60,010 bases of DNA from Pseudomonadota bacterium. Lineage in GTDB: Bacteria; Pseudomonadota; Alphaproteobacteria; GCA-2731375. The notes beneath the pieces are model-generated. The model did not search any database. It was given only the letters and a program-made list of their open reading frames with translations, and was not told the DNA's origin. Of the stretch, positions 1 to 8,230 are shown in pieces (positions within the stretch are counted from its first letter, which is position 1; each line of letters starts with the position of its first letter). The stretch spans positions 1 to 60,010 of the forward strand of contig JAQBYC010000010.1 in the NCBI GenBank assembly GCA_027623205.1, written 5' to 3'. A program made the translations under genes and the position numbers.

Positions 1-1
1 C

Positions 2-991
2 GGCCTCGCGGCGGCCGGCCCGGCGGCGCGCGCCGCCAAGGCCCGCGCGGCGCTGGATGACCTGATCCCCGCCTACGCCCAGCCCGGCGATGGCTACGCC
101 AGCTTGCTGGCGGAGGAAAAGGCGCGGGTGGATGCGATGGAGGATGCCTTTCTGCTGCATGACCTGCTGGAAGTGGAAAACCATCCTGTCTACATCGATG
201 ATTTCCTGGCGCGGGCGGGCGACGCCGGTTTGCAATTCATCTCCGAGGCCAATGTCGCGGCCTCCCGGGAAGAAAATTTTTCGCCCGAGGCGCGCCGGCA
301 ATTGGCGGCGATAGACGACACTGTGGCCCGTGAACAGCGGATCGACTTCATACTGAACCGCAGTTTTCGACAAACCGTCTTGTGTGCGGCGGGGGCAATA
401 GTGCAACGGCGGATTGTTCCCGGCTGGCTGCATGATCTGTATCTCGCCTCGCCCGTGCGGCCCATGGGCCAGGACCCCAACGGCGCTCCCGGTGAAGCCT
501 TTTTCGCAACGCCCGACGGCGGCCGGATCGGCATGACCGCGCCCAGCGCCATCGCCGCCCTGAACCATCTGGCTCTGATCTGGCCGGATTTCATGGCATT
601 CGGGGAATTGGCCCGGACGGTTGGCGATGGGGCGATCGTCGCACAACTGGTGATCGATCTTTACCCCCGCAACTGGCTTGATCTGCTGCCCGGCCCGCCC
701 GTCTTCACTACGGTGCCGGGACCGCTGCCAAAGGCCACGGCACTGGCGCGGTGGCAGATACAGCAGGGCGATCTGGTGACCGACCTGCGCCATCGCAACG
801 TCACGATTACCGACATTTCAACCCGCCAGTTGCTGCCCTACATGGACGGGCGAACAGATCGCGGCGCGTTGCTGGCGGCCATTGCAGGCTTCGAGACGCG
901 GGACCCGGCCCTGGCCGCCAATGCCGAGCCCGAAGCCCTGCTGGACGCGGTCCTGCAACAGCTGGCGGAACGCTGTCTGCTTGTTCAATAG
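2..991 (+). CDS. Methyltransferase regulatory-domain protein, C-terminal part (5' end outside window)
   Basis: The reading frame is open from the window edge, so the true start and the SAM-binding N-terminus lie upstream. The visible 329 residues resemble the regulatory half of bacterial class I methyltransferases (MethyTransf_Reg type): the stretch NHPVYIDDFLARAGDAGL near bases 178-231 is characteristic, and the C-terminal region (DGRTDRGALLAAI, bases 846-884) resembles the usual small helical tail. The role inferred from the family is methylation of an unknown, possibly cell-surface or protein, substrate. It is followed 79 bases later by a TPP enzyme pair on the same strand, but no functional link is evident. 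The family call is fairly secure; the substrate is unknown. Confidence 0.75.
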   Translation, partial: GLAAAGPAARAAKARAALDDLIPAYAQPGDGYASLLAEEKARVDAMEDAFLLHDLLEVENHPVYIDDFLARAGDAGLQFISEANVAASREENFSPEARRQLAAIDDTVAREQRIDFILNRSFRQTVLCAAGAIVQRRIVPGWLHDLYLASPVRPMGQDPNGAPGEAFFATPDGGRIGMTAPSAIAALNHLALIWPDFMAFGELARTVGDGAIVAQLVIDLYPRNWLDLLPGPPVFTTVPGPLPKATALARWQIQQGDLVTDLRHRNVTITDISTRQLLPYMDGRTDRGALLAAIAGFETRDPALAANAEPEALLDAVLQQLAERCLLVQ

Positions 992-1070
992 CCGGATTGT
1001 GTTCTAAATTGCGGCGCGGAAGACTGACGCGCATGCAAACAGACAGTGGAAGCGTCGAAGTACCGGCGCA

Positions 1071-1622
1071 ATGGAGTTGATGGAGCCAACAGAGCCAATA
1101 GAGCCAATAGAGATCAACTGGACCGAGGCCATTTTTTCCGTGTTGCGCGAGTGGCGGGTGCGGCAAGTCGCCTACGTGCCTGATGCGGGTCATTCGGAAT
1201 TGATCCGGCGCTGTGACGGCGCGGCTGGTATGCGCCTGGTTCCCCTGACCACCGAGGAAGAGGGCATCGCCCTGCTGGCCGGGGCCTGGTTGGGCGGCCA
1301 GCGCGGCGTTCTGCTGATGCAGTCTTCCGGCGTGGGCAATTGCATCAACATGCTGTCCCTGGCCAGGGTCTGCCGCTTTCCCTTGTTGACGCTGGTCACC
1401 ATGCGGGGCCAGTGGGGCGAATTCAATCCCTGGCAGGTGCCCATGGGACAACTGACGCCCAAGGTTCTGGAGGCCGCCGACAATCTGGTGTTTTCCGTCG
1501 ATGATCCGGGCCGGATGGGGCAGACCATGGCGGCGGCGGCACGCATGGTCTTTGAAGGGCCGGCCCAGGCCGCGGTACTGATTGGCCAATCGGTGATTGG
1601 CGCCAAGAGTTTCGGAAAATAA
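1071..1622 (+). CDS. TPP-dependent decarboxylase alpha subunit (sulfopyruvate/phosphonopyruvate decarboxylase, ComD-like)
   Basis: The 183 residues form only the pyrimidine-binding (N-terminal) half of a TPP enzyme. The TTEEEGIALLAG stretch carries the glutamate expected to activate the cofactor, and the following GQRGVLLMQSSGVGNCIN segment is typical of the fold. Split enzymes of this size are known as the alpha chains of sulfopyruvate decarboxylase and related phosphonopyruvate decarboxylases, which convert a 3-substituted pyruvate to the aldehyde and CO2. The beta half begins 5 bases downstream, so the two chains should form one enzyme. The start is taken at 1071; an in-frame ATG at 1080 is also possible. 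The N-terminus is encoded by a 9-base micro-repeat, giving EPTEPIEPIE. Substrate not proven. Confidence 0.75.
   Translation: MELMEPTEPIEPIEINWTEAIFSVLREWRVRQVAYVPDAGHSELIRRCDGAAGMRLVPLTTEEEGIALLAGAWLGGQRGVLLMQSSGVGNCINMLSLARVCRFPLLTLVTMRGQWGEFNPWQVPMGQLTPKVLEAADNLVFSVDDPGRMGQTMAAAARMVFEGPAQAAVLIGQSVIGAKSFGK
1083..1109 (+). repeat. Three-unit 9-bp microrepeat at the 5' end of the ComD-like gene
   Basis: Units GAGCCAACA, GAGCCAATA and GAGCCAATA lie head to tail and encode EPTEPIEPI directly after the start codon. Because the unit is a multiple of three, changes in copy number would lengthen or shorten the N-terminus without a frameshift. Confidence 0.7.
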
Positions 1623-1627
1623 TGTAA

Positions 1628-2275
1628 ATGGCTGATCCGACAAACGATGCAATGACCGATGCGATGAATGGCACGCTGGATCGTACCCGGGCGGCGGATT
1701 ATCCCCTGCGTCGGCGCGAGGTGGTCGCGGCACTGCTGGCTGATCGCGGCGATATGCTGGTGGTCGCCGGCCTTGGCGCACCGGTTTGGGATTGTACGGC
1801 GGTAGCGGATCACCCCCTGAATTTCCCCCTGTGGGGCGCCATGGGCGGGGCGGCGGTCATGGGCCTTGGCCTGGCCATGGCCCAGCCTGACCGTCGGGTA
1901 TTGGTGATTACCGGGGATGGCGAGATGTTGATGGGTCTGGGCGCCCTGAGCACCATTGGCGCGCAAAGGCCGGATAATCTGGCCATCGTGGTCTGCGACA
2001 ACGAACGTTATGGCGAAACCGGCATGCAATTGACCCATACCGCCGGCAGCCTTGATCTGCCGGCCATGGCGCTGGCAGCCGGCTTTGAAAGTGCGGCCGG
2101 CATCAGCTCCGACAATGAATTCAAGGCCGCTCTGCCGGCGATCCGCAGCGCCCACGGCCCGGCCTTCTGGTGCATCAAGATCCGGGCGGAAAACAGCCCC
2201 ATTGGCGCCATGCCGCCCAAAGACGGCGTGACCCTGAAGGACCGCTTTCGCGCTGCCCTGTTGGGCGCGGCCTAG
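1628..2275 (+). CDS. TPP-dependent decarboxylase beta subunit (sulfopyruvate/phosphonopyruvate decarboxylase, ComE-like)
   Basis: The 215-residue protein is the diphosphate-binding half of a TPP enzyme. It shows the cofactor motif starting GDGEMLMGLGAL and ending VVCDNERYGETG (GDG followed about 28 residues later by N). Together with the alpha chain just upstream it makes a complete active site; the central domain of one-chain TPP decarboxylases is absent, as in ComDE. The pathway would be breakdown or synthesis of a sulfonate or phosphonate through a substituted pyruvate, but no phn or com partner gene is visible nearby. The TAG stop overlaps the first bases of a dispersed palindromic repeat. 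Confidence 0.75.
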   Translation: MADPTNDAMTDAMNGTLDRTRAADYPLRRREVVAALLADRGDMLVVAGLGAPVWDCTAVADHPLNFPLWGAMGGAAVMGLGLAMAQPDRRVLVITGDGEMLMGLGALSTIGAQRPDNLAIVVCDNERYGETGMQLTHTAGSLDLPAMALAAGFESAAGISSDNEFKAALPAIRSAHGPAFWCIKIRAENSPIGAMPPKDGVTLKDRFRAALLGAA

Positions 2276-2373
2276 AGCATGTTTCTTCTAGACATGCCCG
2301 AACTATCAAGAAAAGAGCAATTGAACCAATCACGTGGATCGCTAATGCGAATCCAATTGATTGAAAATTGCGC
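2274..2373 (+). repeat. Dispersed palindromic intergenic repeat, copy A
   Basis: This is a full copy of a roughly 100-bp element. It begins AGAGCATGTTTCTTC with an imperfect hairpin (GAGCATGTTT against AGACATGCCC), continues with GAGCAATTGAACCAATCA, then a second palindrome GGATCGCTAATGCGAATCC, and ends ATTGATTGAAAATTGCGCT. It fills the gap between the convergent ComE-like and MaoC genes. Its first bases supply the AG of the TAG stop of the upstream gene. Confidence 0.85.
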
Positions 2374-2380
2374 TACAAGA

Positions 2381-3520
2381 CTACCCTCGCGACGGCAGCA
2401 CCACGATGGCGGTGCCTTGGATCGATAGCTCATCGTCCTGGTTGGTGGCGGCGTGGGTGATCTCGACGCAATGACGGCCCTGCTCGTCGATCAGCTTGTT
2501 GCTGACCTCGCCGTTGATATACAGCACGTCGCCCTCGGGATTGTGGCGGCGGATGCGGCATTTGTGGTTGGCCAGGAAACCGTCGTCGCCCATCCAGTTG
2601 GTGATGTGGTGGGTCAGCCAGGAATTACGTTCGGGGCCATAGTCATAGGCGCCGGGCGCGCCCACCTCGGTCGCGAAGTCATTTTCCCAATGCACCCGCT
2701 CGGGGCAATCGGGAATATTGAAGCGGTTGGCGATACCCAGGCCGGGATGACGGTGGACTTGCTGCCAGGCCAGCTTGTTGGCGCGGATATACAGACCACC
2801 CCAGCCTTGCGCATAGGCGATAAAGCCGGTCACGGTCATGGGTCCCTTGAGCATGGTCGGCAGTTTCTCACCAACCGCCACATCTTCGTAGTAGCGGGTG
2901 TCCCCGCCGCGCACCTGTTCCCGGGCATAGTGGCGGTAGATCTCGACCAGCTCGTCATCGCTGTAGGTCAATTGGCCCTTGGCCAATGCTTTGTATTTGG
3001 TGCCCTGTTCCCGCGCCTTGTCCCGTTCCGTGCGGAAGCACCAGCTATCCGCGCTGGCCACATTGTCGCCAGCCTGGTTATAGAATTCCACGTGATAGAT
3101 TTGTTGCACGGCGCGGCCGGAAAACCGGGTTTCGTGGGGGATCAAGTCCTTCAACCAGGCTTCGCAGTTGACTTCATCGTTGCGCCGGATCGGCTTGTGC
3201 CAGTGCCAATCGGCGCCGGCCCACATGGCGTGGATGCCCGGCAGGCCGCCCACATAGCCCGAGATGATCCGATTGGTCGCGAACAGAAAGCTGGGCAGGG
3301 CGATCAGGCCGCCGTACTGGCTGTTGGCGGCGTAGGCGGGATCGCACCATAGGGGATTATCGTCGCCGATACCGTTGGCGTAATGGCGGATGTTGTCGCG
3401 GGTCGCCTCGTAACACCAGGGCTCCGGCATGGTCTCGATCCTGACGCCGATGCGTTTTTGCAGATCTTCCAGGCCGCGTTCGGTGATTTTCGGGAATCGG
3501 CCCGTGCTTTCATCATTCAT
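2381..3520 (-). CDS. MaoC-family acyl dehydratase, double hotdog
   Basis: The 379-residue protein has two hotdog halves: an N-terminal FAS1-like dehydratase domain (about residues 20-170, with ANGIGDDNPLW, the hydratase-type motif around the catalytic Asp) and a C-terminal MaoC-like half (about 200-370). Such proteins hydrate 2-enoyl-CoA or dehydrate 3-hydroxyacyl-CoA thioesters. It lies 3 bases after the acyl-CoA ligase gene on the same strand, so the two probably form an operon in which the ligase makes the CoA ester and this enzyme acts later. The start at 3520 has an AGGAG sequence a few bases upstream. Substrate unknown. Confidence 0.82.
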   Translation of the reverse strand: MNDESTGRFPKITERGLEDLQKRIGVRIETMPEPWCYEATRDNIRHYANGIGDDNPLWCDPAYAANSQYGGLIALPSFLFATNRIISGYVGGLPGIHAMWAGADWHWHKPIRRNDEVNCEAWLKDLIPHETRFSGRAVQQIYHVEFYNQAGDNVASADSWCFRTERDKAREQGTKYKALAKGQLTYSDDELVEIYRHYAREQVRGGDTRYYEDVAVGEKLPTMLKGPMTVTGFIAYAQGWGGLYIRANKLAWQQVHRHPGLGIANRFNIPDCPERVHWENDFATEVGAPGAYDYGPERNSWLTHHITNWMGDDGFLANHKCRIRRHNPEGDVLYINGEVSNKLIDEQGRHCVEITHAATNQDDELSIQGTAIVVLPSRG

Positions 3521-3523
3521 CTT

Positions 3524-5071
3524 CTACTCCTGTCTTGCGGCCGCTTCGCGGTCCCGCAGAATTTTACGATTCACCTTGCCTGCGGGCGTCTTCGGCAATT
3601 CTTCAGTGAAGACGACGATGCGGGGATATTCGTGGCGGCTCAAATGTTCCTGGGCGAATTTCTGCAGTTCCGCAATGAAATCATCATCGCCGTTTCGCCC
3701 GCTGACGATGAAGGTCTTGACCACCAGGCCACGAATTTCGTCCGGCACGCCGATTGCGGCCGCCTCAAGCACATCAGGGTGTTTCAACAAGGTGTCTTCA
3801 ATCTCCATGGCGCTCATGGTCCAGCCAGCCGAGATAATGACGTCGTCCGCCCGGCCGCCGTGGAAGAAATAACCCTCGGAATCAATATGACCGCGGTCCT
3901 TGGTGGGGAACCAGCCGTCCGCCCGGCGCACCATGATTTCGCCAATCTCGCCCGGAGGGCAGGGCGCCCCATTGCCATCCAGAACCGCCACGTCCTGGCC
4001 TGGCATGGGCATGCCAAGCGAGCCGAGCTTGGGCGGAAGGTCCGCCGCGCCGGGATAGCTGCCCAACAGGACGCCGACTTCCGTGGTGCCGTAAAAGCTG
4101 CCGGGATACCGGCCAAAAACCGCCTTGGCCCAATGGGCGGTGTCGCTGTCCATGGGCTCGCCGGTAAAACTCAGCTTGTCCAAGGTGAAGCGATGGCGAT
4201 CAGCGCTGCCGGCGTTCTTCATCATGCGGTAGTGGGTCGCCGCCGCCGACAGATTTGTAATCTCGAACGCCTCGAGCGCGGCCATCAGGCGTTCCGGGTC
4301 GAATTTTCCAGCATAGCTGGCCGTGGTTATGCCCATGGCGTGGGGCGACAAGGTGCCATGCCACAGGCCATGACCCCAGGCGGTGGATGAAGGGCACATG
4401 AAGCGGTCACCGGGTCTGATGCCGGTACCGTACAAAGCCGCCAGCATGACTGTGACGATGGATTGATGGCGATGTTTCACCGCCTCGGGCAACTCCCGCG
4501 TGGTGCCGGAGGTGTATTGGTACATGGCCATGTCGCGGCCGGAGGTATTCGCTTCAAACGCGATTTCATGGTTTTCCAACATGGCCAGGAAGGCGCCGTC
4601 CGCGATGGCCACGGCACAGCCCGCATCCGCGGCCAACGCGGCCTTTTCCGGCGCCAGCAGCAGCAATTTCGGTTGGCAATCGTCAAGGCGCAGGCGCAGG
4701 CCGTCCGGACCAAACAGGGTAAACAGCGGCACGGCGACACAGCCCGCTTTCATGGCCCCGTACAGGGCCGCATAGAAGGGTAGTGACGGCTCCACCATAA
4801 GGGCGACCCGGTCGCCGGCGGCGATGCCCTGGGCGCGCAAATAGTTGGCGTAGCGACCCGACCAGTCAGACAGTTCGCCATAGGTGTAACTTTCCGAACC
4901 GCCCAATTCCAGGGCGATGCGCACGGCGATCCGGTCACGGGGATGGCGGTCCAGGCATTCGTGGGCGATGTTCAGCGCGGCGCGATCGCCATCAAACAGT
5001 TCCCAAAGACGTTCTTTGGAGCAATAGCGCTGGGCGTCGGCATGGCTGGTGTAATCGGTCAGCATGAGCAT
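3524..5071 (-). CDS. AMP-dependent acyl-CoA synthetase
   Basis: The 515-residue protein belongs to the ANL adenylate-forming family. The phosphate-binding loop reads YTSGTTRELPEAVKHRH, a variant of the usual SGTTGxPKG known from medium-chain and aryl acyl-CoA synthetases. YGTTEVGVLLG (A5), RGHIDSEGYFFHGGRADDVI (A7/A8) and the C-terminal lysine in TPAGKVNRKI are present. It should activate a carboxylic acid to its CoA thioester with ATP. It is first in a leftward pair with the MaoC dehydratase and divergent from an IclR regulator 93 bases away, which is its likely regulator. An in-frame ATG two codons inside is an alternative start. Substrate not deducible. Confidence 0.88.
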   Translation of the reverse strand: MLMLTDYTSHADAQRYCSKERLWELFDGDRAALNIAHECLDRHPRDRIAVRIALELGGSESYTYGELSDWSGRYANYLRAQGIAAGDRVALMVEPSLPFYAALYGAMKAGCVAVPLFTLFGPDGLRLRLDDCQPKLLLLAPEKAALAADAGCAVAIADGAFLAMLENHEIAFEANTSGRDMAMYQYTSGTTRELPEAVKHRHQSIVTVMLAALYGTGIRPGDRFMCPSSTAWGHGLWHGTLSPHAMGITTASYAGKFDPERLMAALEAFEITNLSAAATHYRMMKNAGSADRHRFTLDKLSFTGEPMDSDTAHWAKAVFGRYPGSFYGTTEVGVLLGSYPGAADLPPKLGSLGMPMPGQDVAVLDGNGAPCPPGEIGEIMVRRADGWFPTKDRGHIDSEGYFFHGGRADDVIISAGWTMSAMEIEDTLLKHPDVLEAAAIGVPDEIRGLVVKTFIVSGRNGDDDFIAELQKFAQEHLSRHEYPRIVVFTEELPKTPAGKVNRKILRDREAAARQE

Positions 5072-5140
5072 GCAGGGAACCTGAAATTGGATGGAGGGGA
5101 AAGATTATGGAACTGGACAAAATTGTCAATACACAATATT

Positions 5141-5156
5141 ATTGTCTATAGACAAT
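5141..5156. promoter_or_regulatory. Perfect 16-bp palindrome, candidate IclR operator
   Basis: ATTGTCTATAGACAAT is a perfect palindrome in the 93-base divergent gap between the acyl-CoA ligase and IclR genes. It ends 8 bases before the IclR start codon. Related TTGTC/GACAA half-sites (GGACAAAATTGTCAA near 5116-5130) lie just upstream. IclR proteins bind palindromes of about this size, so autoregulation and control of the divergent operon is the natural inference. Confidence 0.65.
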
Positions 5157-5164
5157 GAAAGATT

Positions 5165-5941
5165 ATGATGCCTGAAACGACGAACCTTCAGACTGGCCCA
5201 GCGCGGCCCGTTACGGCGGTCAGCCGGGCGATCGGAATCTTACGCTATTTGGGCCGCAGCCAGACGCCGTTGGGGGTCAACCGCATCGCCCGCGACCTGG
5301 ATCTGATACCCAGCACCGCGTTGCATATTCTGCGCACCCTGGCGCACGAGGATCTGGTGGTGTTCGATCCCGGCAGCAAACGCTACAGCCTGGGTACGGG
5401 TATTTTGGGCATCGCGCGTGATCTGTTGAGCCGGGGTGGTTTTGTGCCGGCGGTACAGGGCCATTTGGAGGCCATCGCCGCCGCCTATGACGTGACCGCC
5501 GTGGCGGTTGAACTGGATGGTCACGATCATATGGTGGTGGCCGGCCTGGCCCGGTCGAAGCTGGATTTGAGCATCCACGTCAACATCGGCAGCCATTTTC
5601 CGGCCCTGATTTCCGCCACCGGGCGCTGTGTCGCCGCGCAAAATAATTGGAGCCGGGCCGAATTGGCGCGCCGCTTCAAAAAACTGCGATGGCAAAACGC
5701 ACCTATATTCGAAACCTGGCTGAGCGAGATCGCGGCGGCCCGGCGGGACGGCTTCGCCATCGACGACGGCAATTATATTCGCGGCATCATCATTCTTGCC
5801 GCATCCGTCGCGCAGCCGCCGGGCGCTCCCAGCCGGGCCGTGGTGGCGGTCGGGCTCGGGGCGCAGCTGGATGACGGCCAGCGCCAGAAGTTGGCGCGAA
5901 GGCTGCGGGCTGTGGCCGACCATCTGGCCGAGGTGCCATGA
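5165..5941 (+). CDS. IclR-family transcriptional regulator
   Basis: The 258-residue protein has the family's layout: an N-terminal winged helix (about residues 18-75; SRAIGILRYLGRSQTPLGVN, then RDLDLIPSTALHILRTL as the recognition region) and a C-terminal effector-binding domain (about 90-250; FPALISATGRCVAAQ is typical). IclR proteins usually sense a small aromatic or organic acid and control an adjacent catabolic operon. It is divergent from the acyl-CoA ligase/MaoC operon with a perfect palindrome between them. It is the only recognisable DNA-binding regulator in the whole window. Two consecutive ATGs make the start 5165 or 5168. Confidence 0.92.
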   Translation: MMPETTNLQTGPARPVTAVSRAIGILRYLGRSQTPLGVNRIARDLDLIPSTALHILRTLAHEDLVVFDPGSKRYSLGTGILGIARDLLSRGGFVPAVQGHLEAIAAAYDVTAVAVELDGHDHMVVAGLARSKLDLSIHVNIGSHFPALISATGRCVAAQNNWSRAELARRFKKLRWQNAPIFETWLSEIAAARRDGFAIDDGNYIRGIIILAASVAQPPGAPSRAVVAVGLGAQLDDGQRQKLARRLRAVADHLAEVP

Positions 5942-5967
5942 GAGGCAACCGCGTGCTATGACGAAGC

Positions 5968-6888
5968 ATGAAACAGCGTTCACCAGACCGGCAAAGCCCG
6001 GACCTCCCCCTGGGCTATCAGGCTTTCGCCCACAGCGGCGCCTTCGGCGATTGCATCGGGCCCTTTGGTTTTCGTCCTGAAGCCGCGGGCGGTTTTCGCT
6101 ATGCCTTCCGCAGCCGCCCCCTACATGCCAACCCAAATGGCGTGACCCATGGCGGCGCCCTGTACAGTTTCGCCGATCACATTACCGGCCATGCCGTGGT
6201 GCATGCGACAGCCAGGCTATGCGCCACCATCAAGTTCAAGGTCGAGTATCTGGCGCCGGCGCCGCTGGATTGCCTGATCGAGGGACAGGTGGAACTGGTG
6301 CGCGTCACCCGCACTATGGTTTTCCTGCGGGTGCGCCTGTTCACGGGTCAGCAAACCCTGATGACCGCCGATGGCGCCTACAAACTGTTTGCGCCGTATC
6401 AGCCCGGCCAGTACGGCAGCGCAAAACCTGCCGAAGCCCTGCCCGACAATCAAAGACCGCCGGCCCCTGACGGTTTTCGGCCTTTTCCCGACCAAGGGCC
6501 CTACCCGGAACTGTGCGGTCCGACCCATTACCGCCGCCTGCCGGACGGCAGCTTCATCAACGGCTTTCAGTCCCGGGCGCTACATGACAACACCAACCGC
6601 GTCGTCCATGGGGGCGTGATCTTTACCTTCGCCGACGACCTCATGGGCCGGACGGCCTCGGGCGTGGCGCGGCGCTATGCCACCACGGTGGCCATGAATG
6701 TGGAGTATCTGGCGCCCGGCCCGCTGGATGCCTGGATCGAGGGCACGGCGGAAATCACCCATCTCGACAAAGATATGGCCTTTATTCGCAGCCGCGTTTT
6801 TCATGGCGACCGTACGCTTCTGACCGCCGACGGCGTTTGGCGGTTACTGCGGCCCTATGTAAAAAAAGCACCGGAGACAGCAGCATGA
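5968..6888 (+). CDS. Tandem PaaI-type hotdog thioesterase
   Basis: The 306-residue protein is an internal duplication. Residues about 20-140 and about 165-300 are both hotdog domains, and each carries the HGG-(x)4-FAD signature: THGGALYSFADHITGHA in the first and VHGGVIFTFADDLMGRTA in the second. Each also carries a VEYLAPxPLDxxIEG segment. PaaI-type thioesterases hydrolyse acyl- or aryl-CoA thioesters and usually act as single-domain oligomers, so the fusion is notable. Its stop overlaps the start of the downstream MBL gene (ATGA), so the two are co-translated. The substrate could be the CoA ester made by the nearby ligase, which is inference. Confidence 0.85.
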   Translation: MKQRSPDRQSPDLPLGYQAFAHSGAFGDCIGPFGFRPEAAGGFRYAFRSRPLHANPNGVTHGGALYSFADHITGHAVVHATARLCATIKFKVEYLAPAPLDCLIEGQVELVRVTRTMVFLRVRLFTGQQTLMTADGAYKLFAPYQPGQYGSAKPAEALPDNQRPPAPDGFRPFPDQGPYPELCGPTHYRRLPDGSFINGFQSRALHDNTNRVVHGGVIFTFADDLMGRTASGVARRYATTVAMNVEYLAPGPLDAWIEGTAEITHLDKDMAFIRSRVFHGDRTLLTADGVWRLLRPYVKKAPETAA

Positions 6889-7766
6889 GCGATCCTTTCA
6901 GCCATCAGAATATCGGCGCGGCCAGGGTGACCCGGGTCGAGGAAATGGCGGGGCCGGCGTTTCGGCTCACCACCCTGTTTCCAGATTGGGACGACGCGGT
7001 GTTCGAGGCGCACAAGGACTGGCTGGTACCCGTCCATGTCAATCCGGAGAAGATGACGGCACCCTTGAGCATGCATTCCTGGATCGTTCAGTTGGACGGC
7101 CTGACCGTGCTGATCGATACCTGCGTCGGCAATGACAAGAACCGTATGCCGGCCGCACCCTGGCATCATGCCCAGGGCCCCTATTTGCAGCGTCTGGCGG
7201 ATGCGGGCTTTCGTGCCGAGGATATCGATATCGTTATGTGCACCCATCTGCATCCCGATCATGTGGGGTGGAATACCCGATTGCGGGATGGCCGCTGGGT
7301 GCCCACTTTCCCCAATGCCAAATATCTCTTTTCCCGCATGGAGTTCGAGCACCTGCAGGCCAATGCCCAGGACATGGACCGCCTGTGTTTTGATGATTCC
7401 GTGCTACCCATTGTCGAACATGGGGTGGCGGAAATGACGGATGGCGCGCACGCCTTGTCGGACGGGCTGCTTCTGGAACCGGCGCCGGGCCATACGCCGG
7501 GCCATGTCACCTTGAAATTGGAATCGGGCTCGCAGGCGGCGATCTTCACGGGAGATATGCTGCACCATCCCTTGCAGGTCTATTACCCCGATTGGAACAG
7601 CCGGTTTTGTCTGCTGGCGGATGAGGCGCGGATATCGCGGCGCAGGGTGCTGGATTATTGCGCCGATCGCGGCGCCTTGTTGATGCCGGCCCATTTCGGG
7701 GCGCCCCATTGCTGCCATGTGAACCGGGCCGGCGAAGCCTTTACCCTGCGTTGGCATCATGGTTGA
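6885..7766 (+). CDS. MBL-fold metallo-hydrolase
   Basis: The 293-residue protein shows the metallo-beta-lactamase metal motif HxHxDH in MCTHLHPDHVGWNT, a further histidine in EPAPGHTPGHVTL, the aspartate in AIFTGDMLHH and a late histidine in LLMPAHFGAPHCCH. The layout resembles lactonase and esterase-like members of the family. The start at 6885 overlaps the thioesterase stop and has GGAGA upstream; the longer frame from 6837 would overlap the upstream gene by 52 bases and is less likely. Hydrolysis of a lactone, ester or thioester is expected from the family; the substrate is unknown. Confidence 0.85.
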   Translation: MSDPFSHQNIGAARVTRVEEMAGPAFRLTTLFPDWDDAVFEAHKDWLVPVHVNPEKMTAPLSMHSWIVQLDGLTVLIDTCVGNDKNRMPAAPWHHAQGPYLQRLADAGFRAEDIDIVMCTHLHPDHVGWNTRLRDGRWVPTFPNAKYLFSRMEFEHLQANAQDMDRLCFDDSVLPIVEHGVAEMTDGAHALSDGLLLEPAPGHTPGHVTLKLESGSQAAIFTGDMLHHPLQVYYPDWNSRFCLLADEARISRRRVLDYCADRGALLMPAHFGAPHCCHVNRAGEAFTLRWHHG

Positions 7767-7804
7767 GCATTGCGTGGTAATAGTGGCCGGTCCGGCGGCG
7801 CCCC

Positions 7805-8209
7805 ATGAACGATGCCTTTGAGCTATCCAAACGACCTGGCGCCTATGCCTTGTTGCTTCACCTGTCCCGGCCCTTGCGGCTGCCCATCGCACGGCTGCGG
7901 CGGCCCACTCTTGCCGCCGGCCATTATGTCTATTGCGGCAGCGCCCATGGCCCCGGCGGCTTGGCGGCTCGTGTTGGCCGCCATTTGCGCCACGGTAAAA
8001 CCCGGCGCTGGCATGTGGATCACTTGACCGAACGGGGCGAGGTGGTGGATGTATTGTGCGTGCCGGACGGCTCGGAATGCGAACTGATCCGGCGCTTTGG
8101 TCGCATGGCGGCTGTCGGCGAACCGGTCGCCGGATTTGGCAGCAGCGATTGCCAGCAATGCACCACTCATCTATTGTCGGTGCCTGCCGCATTTGACCTG
8201 ACAGCTTGA
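7805..8209 (+). CDS. DUF123 / GIY-YIG-like nuclease family protein
   Basis: The 134-residue protein matches the small DUF123 group related to GIY-YIG nucleases: GAYALLLHL near the N-terminus, GHYVYCGSAHGPGGLAARVGR in the middle and HWHVDHLT-like KTRRWHVDHLTERGE afterwards, ending in a cysteine-containing FGSSDCQQCTTHL. In some bacteria this domain is joined to endonuclease III; here it stands alone. The biochemical role is not established for the family. It is followed directly by a D-cysteine desulfhydrase-like gene, probably by chance. Confidence 0.75.
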   Translation: MNDAFELSKRPGAYALLLHLSRPLRLPIARLRRPTLAAGHYVYCGSAHGPGGLAARVGRHLRHGKTRRWHVDHLTERGEVVDVLCVPDGSECELIRRFGRMAAVGEPVAGFGSSDCQQCTTHLLSVPAAFDLTA

Positions 8210-8230
8210 ATGATTCAAAGGGTTTGTGCC

